A stretch of DNA of 64,000 bases from Zymoseptoria tritici IPO323 (lineage: Eukaryota > Ascomycota > Dothideomycetes > Mycosphaerellales > Mycosphaerellaceae), in NCBI RefSeq assembly GCF_000219625.1, contig NC_018215.1, forward strand, positions 1,488,001 through 1,552,000, read 5' to 3'. Under the pieces are notes generated by a model. The model ran no database searches. It had not been told where the DNA came from and worked only from the letters and a program-made list of their open reading frames with translations. Shown here piece after piece: positions 21,233 through 32,916 of this stretch (position 1 is the stretch's first letter; every line of letters starts with the position of its first letter). The translations under genes were made by a program, and so were the position numbers.

Positions 21233-21839
21233 TTTGTCGAAGGCTAGGCTCGTCGTTCCGAAGCTATTGGCTTTATTGGACAGCGTCGAAACGTTTGTAT
21301 GAAACAGCTACTTCAGATCGAGCTCGTGAGGTATACCGTGTAGAAGAGTGTAGAAAGAAACCTGCTCACATTGAGAGTGAAGTGATGTCCGGAGCTTCCT
21401 GAAGCTCAATCGTCGGTGTTGCGTCATACCACAGCTCACAGCTCACCATGCCCAGGCCTGTGCTATTGTTGGCACCAAAGTCCGAGCATGTGCGAAGATC
21501 AGTGATGCGTGGGTGAGCCTGTGAGTGTGAGGGAATTCCAGGTCACTCCACATGGCTTGCAGCGTCAGGACAGGGAACAAGTGAGAATGCATCCGCTGAA
21601 GACCGGGTCGAAAGATAAGGCCTCGCCTTGAGGATAGCATCACGATCGAGCTGCGGAAGGAGAGGTGGGATAGGCGCGTGAGGGAGGTCGGCGAGTAGAG
21701 TATCTCAACTCGGACTCATTAAAAGGCTTGATTCTTTCGAATATGTACAAGTCAAAGTACTGGCCGTGAGCCAGAGTATGCAGCACCATGGGCGGAGGCG
21801 TGGACCAAATCAATGGGACGCCTACGTCGGAACTGCCTT

Positions 21840-21861
21840 GCTCCTCCTCCTCCTCCTCCTC
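21840..21861 (+). repeat. (CTC)n microsatellite
   Basis: About seven consecutive CTC units, then CATGTTC. Simple-sequence repeat; no function is indicated. Confidence 0.9.
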
Positions 21862-22362
21862 ATGTTCAAGCCGCCAGCAGCCAAATCACACCCCAAAGTA
21901 GAATCTGAATTCCTGAGAGCACTACTCCATCGAGCTTCGAGCGCAAAGAGGCCATCGAGGTCTCTTCCGCGAGCTACAAGATTGTCATCGCTTGCTCCAG
22001 GCTTTCAATTCCGTGTGGGCGCGTTTCGCCATTCTCTCCAGGTCGGCGCAAGATCATCATGCCGTGACTTTCGTCTCCGACTCTATGACTGCCCGCCGAC
22101 CCAAAAGTAGGAGTTACCCAAGAAATCCACTAGTCGACCTCTCCCGATCCTGCTCCTGTCTCCTCCCTCCGTCCACCGTCCTCTTGCCTCTGTCGAAAAT
22201 CGGAACGCCGGGAACTTCAAGCGCCACCCAAATCGTTCCATTGTTCAACAAAGTCACTTGACCGTCCACCTGTGGATCCAACCCCCAATATCCATATCTT
22301 TTCGTTCATCCGGGTTCATCGCCGGGAAAGTAGTACTAGTATGCAAAATCCAGAAAAGTCGT

Positions 22363-22440
22363 CGTCACCCGTGTCAATCCAGGTCCTCTGTGTATCCGGA
22401 TCAGCACTTGATCGGTAGAGGCTGGTGCCCAGTGTCGTCC
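22363..22440 (+). repeat. Degenerate direct repeat, copy A
   Basis: Shares ordered blocks with copy B at 22714-22780: CACCC.TGTCAATCCA, TCAGCACTTGAT and CTGGTGCCCAGTGTCGTCC. The middle portion differs in length. Both copies run in the same direction. Confidence 0.8.
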
Positions 22441-22605
22441 TCCGTTCTGTATTATCCAGAGATTATTCGTTTTGGTTTGCAAGAGGGAAGTGATGTGGGC
22501 AGGTCAAGTCTGCCCTGTAATGAAATGCGTGTCGCGTAAATAAGAAATGTCCGAAGTCGTTGGTGGTTGAAAATTGTGTCCAACGGCTGTGCTGCACGGC
22601 TGTGC

Positions 22606-22684
22606 TGTTGTTGATGCTGATGATGCTGTTATTGATGATGACGATGTCGCCGACGTTGTTGATGATGATGATGTCGATGGTGAT
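22606..22684 (+). repeat. Imperfect GAT/TGA-rich tract
   Basis: Short runs of GATGATGATGATG and TGTTGTTGATGCTGATG alternate with other trinucleotides. The tract lies between the two copies of the degenerate repeat. Confidence 0.75.
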
Positions 22685-22713
22685 TAAGCTGTTGAAAGAG
22701 CCAGAAAGGGGAA

Positions 22714-22780
22714 CGCCACCCATGTCAATCCATGTCTTCGATGTCAGCACTTGATGCGAAGACTGGTGCCCAGTGTCGTC
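22714..22780 (+). repeat. Degenerate direct repeat, copy B
   Basis: Partner of 22363-22440. It ends CTGGTGCCCAGTGTCGTCC like copy A and lies 84 bp downstream of the STB3 stop codon. Confidence 0.8.
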
Positions 22781-22863
22781 CATGGTAGAGGGAAGGATAG
22801 AGCCAATGTAGTGGCTCGGTGATTAAGATGTTCTTGAAAGGAAGCTCGGAATGTGTGAGATGC

Positions 22864-24027
22864 TCACATGCTTCCCAAGCTGAGAAGCGCTGCCACAGCA
22901 GCTTGCTCTTCTGGCGTCTGGACTGAGCGCGCACCGCCATAGTCCACTTTTCGGAAGTTGGCGCCGTTCGGAACCGAGGCTGACTGGAACGATCGACTTT
23001 GTGATATAGTTGGTCGCTGCCAGCTCTTCGATGCCCAGGGTCCGTTGTACGGGATACTGCCGACACGGATGTTCTGCCGAGGAGTCACGTTGGAAGTGGA
23101 CATTGAAGCCTTCCGCAACGCTTCGATACCAACGGCAGCCCAATCTTCGTCGTCGGTATCCTCGTTCAACTCTTCTGACGAGGAGTCAGAGGAATCGCCG
23201 TCCAGAGACATGTTATCAGCGGCGTCTTCCACCGGATCCATATCCATGTCGAGTTCGTCCTCCTCGCGGATGCTAGATGCGGTCCAACTACCACCAGAAT
23301 AGCCTTCTCGGTACTTCTGATTCATATGCTGAGCGTGCATGTGGATTGCTGAATCACTGTGCGACATGGCGTAGCTGCCCTGCTCACTGCGTGGAGGCGA
23401 CAGGTTGCCCTCGTTGAAGGAGCCGATGGCGGAATCACGAGAAGACCCCTTGATGTGCGCATCCCATCGTCCCCAGCCAGTCTTGGAGAAAACGACATCT
23501 CCGTTGGGTCCACCTCCAGCAGGGTTGCCGAGCGCCGCGACCACAATCCTGCGAGCCTTGGCCGGTGCGATGCGCGAGAAGCCAGGTACTGTTTGGCATA
23601 GCTCGCCCATCACATAGCGGATGGGTCGTGGCCCGTTACCGAGCATGATGCCCGGCAGGTGCTGCTTAGCCAGCATGCTCGGGGTGATGGTCACCGCGTT
23701 GTCCAGATCAGACAAGGCACCGAGGCTGAGAGGCATGCCGGTCGACGACGGCTGGATGTTGTCCAAATCCGGCGAGTATTCGCCAGCAGAATCCTCCATC
23801 TCCGTATCTTGACTCATGTTGTTCGGCGGTGGCGAGAACGCCGCAGCACGGGTGCGCTGGGCTTGAAGCTGAGGAGAGATGGAGCTCGGCGGAGTGAGCA
23901 AGGCGTTGGCGGCCTTTTCGAAGTTGGCAGTGCCGGAGTAGTCGGCGGCGGTGCTGCGTGCATTCGGAATGGCGACGGAGGAGGTCTGCACGGCAAGCGC
24001 CTGTGCGATCGAGGAGAGTTGGGCCAT
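22864..24027 (-). CDS. STB3: Stb3-like Sin3-binding transcription factor
   Basis: Single exon, 387 residues from ATG 24025-24027. The conserved Stb3 domain lies at about residues 112-195: ITPSMLAKQHLPGIMLGNGP, then PIRYVMGELCQTVPGFSRI, KARRIVVAALGN and VVFSKTGWGRWDA. In yeast Stb3 binds the ribosomal RNA processing element, recruits Sin3-Rpd3 deacetylase and represses ribosome-biogenesis genes when TOR signalling is low. The C-terminus has a long acidic Ser-rich stretch (DGDSSDSSSEELNEDTDDED, about residues 285-305), typical of a regulatory surface. The N-terminal 80 residues are Ala/Ser/Pro-rich. The upstream 2.4 kb has no gene, so regulation could be complex. Confidence 0.88.
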   Translation of the reverse strand: MAQLSSIAQALAVQTSSVAIPNARSTAADYSGTANFEKAANALLTPPSSISPQLQAQRTRAAAFSPPPNNMSQDTEMEDSAGEYSPDLDNIQPSSTGMPLSLGALSDLDNAVTITPSMLAKQHLPGIMLGNGPRPIRYVMGELCQTVPGFSRIAPAKARRIVVAALGNPAGGGPNGDVVFSKTGWGRWDAHIKGSSRDSAIGSFNEGNLSPPRSEQGSYAMSHSDSAIHMHAQHMNQKYREGYSGGSWTASSIREEDELDMDMDPVEDAADNMSLDGDSSDSSSEELNEDTDDEDWAAVGIEALRKASMSTSNVTPRQNIRVGSIPYNGPWASKSWQRPTISQSRSFQSASVPNGANFRKVDYGGARSVQTPEEQAAVAALLSLGSM

Positions 24028-26434
24028 GATAACGGGAGAGGAGACCGGATAGCTTCCCTATAAAGAGCGCGTATGAGTCAGCGGCCGTGTAGATGAAGGA
24101 GGCGATGATGAGTCGACGCGGTGGCGGCGGCGAGGCGAGGAACGACGCCGGCCAGACAAAGGTCTGTCAGATCGTTGTCGAAGTCGATGCGACGTACTTG
24201 ACTAGGCAAGAAAGCCGATGAGAGAACACGGGCGCGTGCTGTCCGAGGACGTGTGGTGGAAGTGTTGCGAGGTAAGGCCGATGACGGACGTGCGAGGCGT
24301 TGCGATGCGACGAGCTCGATCAACGACGGAGATGGTCGCTGAACAAGAAGACGCGTGCGTTTGGCGGAGTGCTTGTCGGTCAATTGTGTGCTTGGTGCTG
24401 TGGTGAGAGGTGTTATCGTTGTTGTTGGTCAGGGCAGGGAGGAGGAGGACGGAAGGCGGTCGTCGCGGTACTTCTGGATGGAGAGAGTGACTCGACTCGC
24501 ATCCATCCACCCATCCCATCCCATCCGCACGCCAACCGAGTCCGTGTGCTGGATCGTGGCGCAAGTCCGAGTGTGTTCGCCTGTCCGACGCTAATTGGCC
24601 AGGCTCACCCCGGTCACTATTGTGAGTGAACGTGCGCCCTTTACTGGATGACCAACTCACTAACTACTTCGCCGTCTGTTCCACCTTGTCGTCATTATCG
24701 TGTGAAGAAACTGGACTTGGTCTCGCACTCCAAGCGGTGAATAGCGACGGGATATCGTCGTCTTTCTCGTGTGGAAACGGCCTCAGATGGATCCAGCCTG
24801 TCTCAGCCCGCGCCGTGCTTATCGACATCTCGGCCGCATTTGGCAACCGAAGCCTTACAGCCCCAAGTGAAGATAACGCGACGACATCCCCTCATGCGGA
24901 GAACAAGAGACATCCCACCTTGTAACCGCGAATGCCGCCGACAACTCCGCCGGCAGAGAGCTCTGGTGCATGCAAACCCCTCATCTGCAGGGAGAGCGAT
25001 CTCCAAAAGCGCCGAAGCCGGTCTCACTACTAGAGAAGCTCGAGCTCCAAGATCCAAGCCTCCAAAGGTACAAGAGTACAAGTAGTAAGCTCATCTCGAC
25101 CTACAACAGCTTCACGTGTCCCGTTCCAGGCCTGACAATCATGCGCCGGGAGCGCGCGGCAACGTGCAAATAATCACCATTTCATCAGAACCATGGAAAC
25201 CTCCATAATTACAGTCGCAGGTGATCGCACTGCTACTAAAATCAGCGTCATCGACGCGAATCAAGAAACCATGTGATCAAAGCCTCACACTTGAGCTTCT
25301 ACAAGGTCGATGCCAGCTTCCACGCCTTTCATGACGCCAATTCCGGAACGGCCGACTCTTCCCTCGATGCGTTCCTTGCCCTTCATCAACACGTCAGCCA
25401 CGTCTCGGCCAACTTCTCGAGACACTCGCCCGAATCGGCGACGAGATGCCTGCCACAAACGTGGTAGCCACAAGAGCCAAGATTTCGACACAAATCGGGG
25501 ACTCTTTCGTGACAGTCGTGCGAAAGCTGTCGCTTCGCAAATCAGAGCACTTCTCGAACGCGTGGACGTGATGATTCACTCACAAGAAGTCTTACCAAGA
25601 TCTAGCCCCGCTAAACACTAAGACTAGTCTGCGGAGAACGTTTCGGCACCGTGTCGATATCCGACACGCGTGGCCGAGATATCAGACCCGAATGGCTGAT
25701 CACGCTCAGGGAGTCTCCGCCTGACGTTCCGCCAGATAGAGATGAGCAAGCATGCGAAATTCATTGTGCGCGAGTTCGCGACTGATGAAGCAACATATTG
25801 AAGCAACGTGTTCAAGCTGTATGGGTTCTGTCGCTGCCCGCTTTTCGATCGAGGCTTATGCGTTTTCGTCATCGTCAGGGATGAACGTGCTGTGAAATCG
25901 ACCGCGAGCGATTACGAGCAATGCAGTGTCAACACTCAACAGTGTCACATCATCGTGAAGAGATAGCCATCTTTGCTGTTGAGATGTGTGCTTGCGTATT
26001 CCATTTTATCAGGCGAGGTCAGGGACGAAAGACTGGACAGTTGGCAGTCCAGGTTGAATTTCAGCACATCTGCTGGTCTTTGTGTATCGATAAGCGTTGC
26101 AGTAGAGAGCGGTTCGTGGGGCGGGTAAGTGCACAGGCGAGTTATTATTTGCTATCAAGAGTACCTGACCATACCTCCATCCTTCCGCTCAAACTGCAAC
26201 ACTCCAAACCAAACCAATCAGGTCCACCTCGTGCGGTGCAAGTAATACGGCAGCGTAGAGACACATTGCCGACAAGACCGTAAGAGCAACGTTCCTGGTG
26301 CACATCTCCCCGATTTTCCGCGCAACTTCCACCATACAGGCATCGCTCGGTTGGCTTTGATGGTGCATTTTGAGCGGAAGCACGGAGGTATTGGAGTGCA
26401 TCAAGTCGATGGCGTCGGAGAAGACGTCGCCAGA
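24028..26434. other. Gene-poor 2.4 kb interval upstream of STB3
   Basis: No convincing gene on either strand. The first 600 bp are GC-skewed and include CCATCCCATCCCATCC near 24505-24522, probably STB3 promoter or 5' UTR. The remainder has only short unrelated open frames. It ends at the insertion site of the first Fot1-type element. Confidence 0.5.
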
Positions 26435-26436
26435 TA

Positions 26437-26483
26437 GAAGTGGTGCTCACGCTATGCACGGATCACGTAATGCAACGTTCTCG
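26437..26483 (+). repeat. Left terminal inverted repeat of Fot1-type copy 1
   Basis: Matches the reverse complement of the right end of the element. The inner part ATGCAACGTTCT is shared with the second copy at 37.4 kb. Confidence 0.9.
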
Positions 26484-28806
26484 AATTCTTAGAACGTTAA
26501 CAACTATAACATTCACCAAACTTCTACGAATTAATGTGCAACAACTATAGCTCTAATTAACAAGGCGTTAGACGAGCTAATAGAGAACAATAGAAAGAAT
26601 ATTTAGTAAATTGTAGATAAACATATAGTGCACCGGACGACGTTATAGCGCCGCTCTAAAAAGCTAACTAATTTAGCGAGGATACGTAATAAGAATAACT
26701 TAATTCTTTTACACTAATAAGAACGTACCCTCGTATAATATATTAACACCCTTATACGTAAAGGCATTCTACCGACACCTACTATACTTAGATCCTTCGT
26801 CTACGACATTATAAAGGTCTATCTAAGCTACTACTAGGTCCTACGATTCGTACGTTAATATAAGGATTAGATCGATTTACGATACCTTAATCTACTAGAT
26901 AAGAGTAGGAAGAAGGTAGACTCTATAAGGCAATATAAGGCATACTACAACTATAATAGCATTGCTAAGGCTTAAGTAAGGATTATTAGATCCGTACTAT
27001 GTAAGGTTAGTCTCTAGTCTCGTAACTGTAGGAATAACTAATGCTTAGCGCAGCCTACACGTATACCTTACGAAGGGCTCGCGTCTATATACTAAATTCT
27101 ATAAGAATTAGTCTTACCTTTTATCTACGGATACTAGGCGTTCTATATATTACTATATACCCTTTTACCTTTACAACAACCTATTAAAGAGCAAGATTAA
27201 GTAGTATAATATAGAGCTATATAATACGTATAATATAGACGAGAAGGGCTTTATAATTAGGGTCCTTTAGAAGATACGGAGAGTCTTCTCGAAGTAGAAA
27301 CATACCTTAGGTCGGCTTATTAGCAATATCTAAGATAGTAGTCGTAAATAGATAACCTTAGTAGCATTAATCTATACTAATAGCACCTTACTGCCGCCGG
27401 CATTAATATATAAGGCTATAACTAGTAATATCTAATCCTTATAGCTATAGGACTTCGACGTAGACGAGTACTATACATTCTTTATATCCTTACTAAACGG
27501 CTAGACCGATAACAACCTTAGGCTCTACTAGCTTACGAAGGTATTCGAGCTATTTACGAGGTATAAGGCTAGCAACAGAGGGTATAGGTTACTAGTAATT
27601 AATAGCTATAGCTTATACGTAAACATAGCGTTCCTTTAGTATTACCTTAACTATCGGATATTCGTAGTAGTTTATCTACCTTATTTAACAAACCGCCTAT
27701 AGCCTCTTAATGTTAGTCTCTTTAGTATATTAGCTAGCTACTACTCCTTAGAGCTATTACGGTTTATATATTACTCTAAAGGGCTCTTAGCGGTTATAAA
27801 GCGTAACTTCTTCCGGTTATTTTAGCTAGCCTATAAGAAGGCATTTATACTAGCTAATATAGCCTCTAGCTTTTATAAGATAGGCCTATATCTACTAGAT
27901 CTATTGCTTATACTATCGAAGTTTAAGAAGCCTTTAAAGGCTAATAAGGGTACTAACACGAGTAACGAGAGCGGCTCCGGTTTATCTAGACTATATATAG
28001 CCGATATAGAGACTTCCGTTATCTCTACGAGTAATTAGTAACATATTAGGGCCCTTCTAAAGGACGTTATTTAAGAGGCAGTTAAGGGCTTAAATAAGAC
28101 AGAGTTTTAGAAGCTAAGCAATACTGTTCTTAACCTCTAAACCGAGAATTACCTCCATAGGAGCGAGAATAATAGCCTCCGGTAATACTTTAAGTATAAG
28201 AAGTAGAAACGATAACGTAGTAAGCTATTACTATCGATTCCTTATAACTAAGCTACTTAGTTCTATTTACTAGCTAAACTATAAGCTAGTAAGGCATTGC
28301 TCGCTTAGAAGGAGGCTAAGAAGGTCGCTAAAAAGTAGCGTAAGGAAGATAATACTATTACGAAGAAGGTAGAACAACAATTAAGAGCTAAATAGCGGAT
28401 ATAAGCTATAGCAGACCGATAGTATAAAGCGGCTTAAAGGGCTAGATAGAAGGCTATATAGAGGGAGACTAAACAGGCTAATTTATAGCTAAATACTAAC
28501 CTCTAAGCCTCTACTCGTAAAGTAAGCCGTCTACTACTACGAGTAAGATAGCCTAAAGCGTAGGTAGTAGCTAAAAAGTAGCTAATCGTCGTATTAAAGG
28601 TGCCCTTATACCGGAGGGGGGGTGCATAGACAGCTAAATCCTCCTAGCCTCTAATACGTATAACATTAAGGCAACGACTTTAAGCTGCTTAGAGCTAATA
28701 GATATAATTAATACGATAAATTTAAGCTATTAAATACCTAGTTGTAACTACTAGTTGTAAAGATATTAGCTATTAAAGTAGTGTAGTAAATAAAGCTATG
28801 CTCTTG

Positions 28807-28853
28807 TGAGAACGTTGCATTACGTAATCCGTGCATAGCGTGAGCACCACTTC
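28807..28853 (-). repeat. Right terminal inverted repeat of Fot1-type copy 1
   Basis: Mirror of the left end. It reads GAGAACGTTGCATTACGTAA inward-to-outward and ends at CACTTC next to the TA duplication. Confidence 0.9.
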
Positions 28854-28855
28854 TA

Positions 28856-29154
28856 TAAGCTCGAGTCTAAAAATAGGATCCTGGGGATCTTAGCTTTTTG
28901 TTACCCATTTCAGGCACAAGCACACCTGGCCTCAATCCATGAATGAGATGAGGCGATCCTAGATACGACATGTCGTGACTTTGGCATGACAAGATCACAC
29001 TTTCGAAGCCCTTGGCCAGACAATGCGTCGCGTAGAGGCCGTGGCTCAATCAGCCGGACCTCGTCGCATCTAGTGGAGAAAGGATCTCGTCGAACGCTTG
29101 GAAGCCCACGAAGATTGCCCGTCTGATTGCAGCCTCTGCTCCAGATCCATCACA
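28856..29154. promoter_or_regulatory. Upstream region of the ferric-reductase-like gene
   Basis: About 300 bp between the transposon end and the start codon. The transposon therefore sits within the promoter-proximal region. No RIP-like depletion is visible in this short stretch. Confidence 0.4.
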
Positions 29155-30952
29155 ATGTGGAAGCTCGTCGACTTGACAGACGAGCAAAAGCACCTGCGCC
29201 GCCAGAAGCTCGATGCCTACGGCCAACTCGCACAATTCTCCGCTCTCGTTCCTCTTCTGGTTGTCCTGCTCTTCTCTCTCGTCACATACTCGAAGCGGAA
29301 GTTCTGGTCGGATAATGACATCCTTGAGCCGCCTAGCTCGCCATATATCAAGCATGGACGAACGGGCTTGAGAGCGAAGGCACGTACGGTTGAGATCTCA
29401 TGGAGGAGGTTCGTGTGGTGGTGTGGAGGTGAGGTAAGGGTCGGTCGATGGGCAATGGGGAGGAAGGGAGATGTGCTGGGTGGAGTGGCTTGGGGTCTTT
29501 GGTTGGCCTACTTGTCTGTTGTCGAGACGGGCGATGGTGGGTGCACCTCTTCAGTATATGTCTTGGTGAAATGTATCAAAACGCTGACTTTTTCCAGACT
29601 ACTTTCACCTCACAAAACGTCTTGGCGCCATCGCCGGCTCTCAACTTCCATTACAATACCTCCTGGCCATGAAGACGCCCTACTCTCCCATGACCTCCAT
29701 CTTCCGTCTCCGTCCATCCGGTCTGCTCGACATCCACCAAACCCTCGGCCGCCTCATCGCCATCTTCATGTACGCCCACGCCGCTCTATACCTCAACTTC
29801 TACATCCAATCTTCGATCTTGCTCTCCAAGCTCACCCAATTCTACATCGTCTGCGGCGTCCTCGGCGTCCTGTCTTTCACCGCTATCAACATCACTTCCA
29901 TGACCACATTCCGGACCTACAGCTACAGGCTGTTCTACACAATCCACGTCATCTGCGCTTCAGCTCTACTACCGTTGTTGTACTTCCACGTTCATCACAT
30001 CCGGATTTACCTCTACGAAACTCTGGCCATCTACCTCTTCTCAAATGCAACTCGTTTCTTCGCGACGAAGACATATCACAACGCCACGATCCGTCTCCTT
30101 CCAGGCACGACTTTGCTGGACATCTCAATCCCTCTTCCAGCCAGCGGCAAGGAAAAGTCCACCTGGCAGCCCGCTCAACACGCCTACCTCTCTTTGTCGG
30201 GCTATCCTCTCCTCCGAAACATCCGCTCCAATCCATTCACGAACGCCAGTTTACCTGCCTCAGACTCCAGACTACATTTCCTCGCCCGCGTACTCTCCGG
30301 TCGAACGGCACGGCTTGCAGCTCAAGCTTCCACCGGCTCGTCCATGTCCGTGTCTATAGAAGGACCCTACGGCACGTCCAGTCATGCGGATGAGCTGCTG
30401 CGATGTGGAAGAGTGCTGTTCGTTGCAGGCGGCGTGGGTGCTACGTTTGTGGTGCCGCTGTATCGCCAGCTATTGGGCGATTTGAGTCCTTCGCCGGGAA
30501 GTGAGAGGCGACAGAAGGTGAAGTTTCTGTGGGTGGCGAAGAAGAGAGAGGAAGTGCTGTGGGCGATGGAAGAAGGAGGAAAGGGATTTGTGGAAAGGTT
30601 GCAAGTGTATGTTACTGGACCAGGGATGACCGTCGATGCTGGTGCAAGGGAAGAGGCTCAGTTTGTGGTTGGTGGCGAAGAAGGAGAGGATGGAATAGAA
30701 ATGGAGGAGAAAAGGAATCTGTTGGAAGAACAGGATGTGGATGGAAAGGATGCAGAGGGATTATACGTCAGCTCAGGCAGGCCAGACTTGAGGAAGGAAG
30801 TCGAGGAATTGTTCTCGCATGGTAGCGAAGAGAGGGTTGCCGTGGTGGTATGTGGTCCGAAGAGTCTGGCGAGGAGTCTGCGGGATCGTGTATCTCCTTA
30901 TGTGCACAAAGGGAGATATGTAATGTTCTGGGAGGAATCATTCGGAGTATGA
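29155..30952 (+). CDS. Ferric-reductase/NOX-like membrane flavocytochrome, AIM14-type
   Basis: Exons 29155-29536 and 29598-30952 (61 nt intron, CTGAC branch site) encode 578 residues from ATG 29155. Domains: an N-terminal hydrophobic segment (FSALVPLLVVLLFSLV); a ferric-reductase transmembrane domain with paired haem-ligand His in LLDIHQTLG and MYAHAAL, then YTIHVIC and LYFHVHH; an FAD-binding region where the usual HPFT is NPFT; an NADPH pocket VAGGVGATFVVPLYR; and terminal VVVCGPKSLARSL and MFWEESFG. An acidic insert (EEGEDGIEMEEKRNLLEEQD) breaks the NADPH half. The small size, absence of a long N-terminal extracellular domain and NPFT resemble Aim14/Yno1, an ER NADPH oxidase or metalloreductase in yeast, more than surface Fre proteins. 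The precise subtype is inferred. Confidence 0.82.
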
Positions 30953-31138
30953 GGAGCAACTCAATGTGTTCTCCGCAGGGTCATTCGTGTGTGATCAGAA
31001 TTGGCACATCGTACTCTGGCTCTCGATGAACATTTCCTCTTTACTCTGCCGTAATGCCTCGGTACCTCGCTAACCTTCATGAACCCAACCTGCAAAGGTC
31101 ATAAATTAGACAGTGTGCAATACACGAGAACTTCGACA

Positions 31139-32774
31139 TCAACCCAGCCTCGTTTCCTCCCGACTGCCAACCCTCCGCTTCAAACTTCGAATCGCGGTAT
31201 TGAAGCTCTTCATCAATGGATTCGATTGAGACTCATACTCGACATCCGTCGACCGCGAGACTTTTGTCGAATTCCAGTCCCGTGCATCAAGCGCATTGAT
31301 ACCTCTCTCTGGTACTTGACACGCCCGTGGCGCCTCAGTCTCTTCGTCTCTCCCCACCTTGATCTCAGGCAGCGGCTTGTCCAACTTCATCATAGGCGAA
31401 CGCATCGGCAATCTGCTCTTCCTCAACGTCGGTGCAGCTGACAGATTTCCAAGGACTGGTGACTCCGGTCGCGGGACGTTCTTCTTGACAGGCGAGGGAT
31501 GGGCCTCGCGGTCAGGACGAGTCTTGACTGGCGAGAAACGCATGCGAGGAGGGAGAGATAGAGGGTGCATGGCTTTGGCGTTGGGGCCGAAATCTGGCTG
31601 GCGGGGCGCTGCGTATTCTCGTCGTGGGACTGGAGGCGAGAGCGTCTGTGGAGTCATCGGGCTAACGGGCGATGGGTCTCGACGGTCGGGAGACGTGGAC
31701 ATGATGTCGTCGATGTCCTTTACCCCTGATGGTAGCGTGATACCAAGCTCGCGGAGTTGGTCTAGGAGATGAATCAGTGACGGCGTCGACTGATGGCGGC
31801 TTAATCAGACATACTCCCGGTGCGAAAGTTGTACTTGAACGTCGCATACGGCTGGTCGATGGGATCAAGCAGAGCGTAGGTGTACATCCGCTTCGGCTCG
31901 CCTTTTCTCATGCGGCCGGAGGTGGCGATACTGGAAGGTCCTCGTCAATGACATCGTTCTTGCCCGCATAATGATAGTCTTAGTGTCCAACGCACCTGAA
32001 GCCATTCTCCTTCTCATCCCCGCTCATCTTGAATTTCTCGTACTTGGGAGGCTCCCTCTTTCTCGCGCGACTGCGGTATACTCTCAACTCGAAGCTGCCA
32101 CTCCTTCTCGCTCCGACATCCGTAGTTGGGAAGAAGAAGGCTCTCTTCTCAAGCACCTGTCTGCCCTGGAAGTCTTGACCGCCATCGTACACACCGAACG
32201 CCAGTCGTCCCTGGAAGTCATTTTCCTCTCCAACACCCCAGCTCAGCAGACACTGACCACGGACAAAGAGCTTGAAGTAGTAGAAAGAGACGTGTCCATC
32301 TGGAACAGGGCATGCGTAGTGTATCCAGAACCTGAGTGAAGGGCGGAGTGGTCAGCGAAGTTTTGGAAGCCTTGTTCGGTCAGGAGCTGATCAGACATCC
32401 TGATAGCAAGCTGAGGGAGTCTTCCGCCTCACTTCACTTACTGCGAGCCAGGATAGATAGGCACATAGACGGTGCTTATGCGAGGCGGTTTCGGGGTGCT
32501 GGGAGAATCCTTGGGTGGTGCGCTTGAGGACCCGTCTGTCGGTGGCTGTAGGCGGCGAGGCGGGGTTTCGAATATCGAGGGCGGCGCGACGAATTCGGGT
32601 ATTGTGAGGGCATCGTACTGCGATTTGAGAAAGATCGAAAAGCCTTTGATGAAAGGTCAGCCGGACATTGACAATTGAAAGCGCAGACTGAGACTGGGCG
32701 CAACTCGAAAAACAGACCCGAGGCGAGCTGCGGGGCTTCTTTCGATCAAAGGACTTACCACGGTATTTCGGCAT
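31139..32774 (-). CDS. Conserved fungal protein resembling DUF7918
   Basis: Five exons (32759-32774, 32442-32643, 31996-32331, 31815-31930, 31139-31761) join in frame to 430 residues. The four GT-AG introns are 115, 110, 65 and 53 nt, and exon 1 is only 16 nt. The protein starts MPKYRGFSIFLKSQYDALT, reads ISTVYVPIYPGSQFWIHY in exons 2-3, then FYYFKLFVRGQCLLSWGVG and a beta-rich block ending KEPKRM-like text with ALLDPIDQPYATFKYNFR. This is the layout of a widespread uncharacterised fungal domain (close to DUF7918 as I recall it; the accession should be verified). The last 190 residues are Pro/Arg/Ser-rich and disordered (SPDRRDPSPVSPMTPQ, LPPRMRFSPVKTRPD) with SP/TP motifs that could be proline-directed kinase sites. 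Function is unknown. Confidence 0.82.
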
Positions 32775-32916
32775 GGCTCGAATGCGTCTTTTGCTAATGT
32801 CGGTGTTTGTCCTCAAGAATGTCGTGGGCAGGCGCGACGCGGTCGTTGCGCTCACACCAAACACGTGGCTTGGCGCTGCGTGGGAGCATTGAAATGTTAT
32901 CCACAACAACTCACAG

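Larger units (their letters stand above)
21233..22863. other. Gene-poor 1.6 kb interval
   Basis: No supported gene. It holds a CTC microsatellite, a degenerate 70-80 bp direct repeat pair and a GAT-rich tract, listed separately. Minor open frames (for example 21766-22110) are low-complexity and have no family match. Confidence 0.5.
26437..28853 (+). mobile_element. Fot1/Pogo-type DNA transposon, copy 1, RIP-mutated
   Basis: A 2.4 kb element bounded by near-perfect terminal inverted repeats (GAAGTGGTGCTCACGCTATG outermost, about 45 bp, one mismatch seen) and TA target duplications (26435-26436, 28854-28855), as in the Tc1/mariner superfamily. A plus-strand transposase is readable through many TAG/TAA stops: DEKGF near 27238, ADGTCLPPALIY-like text near 27380, an INGHSSYVN segment near 27600 where the family has a catalytic LDGHGSH, and NRLQPLNVSLF near 27695. 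C-terminally there is a long Lys/Arg-rich tail. The coding sequence is dead: dozens of stops fit CAG or TGG changed to TAG. It sits between host genes. Confidence 0.92.

Noticed and set aside
21766..22261. Possible small secreted protein frames
   Set aside because: No signal peptide at a plausible start; microsatellite-derived Leu run explains the hydrophobic stretch.
29669..30393. Second plus-strand frame (part of a 431-codon frame) overlapping the reductase
   Set aside because: Its product is Arg/His/Pro-rich low complexity, the usual +1 shadow; the other frame has the haem, FAD and NADPH motifs.
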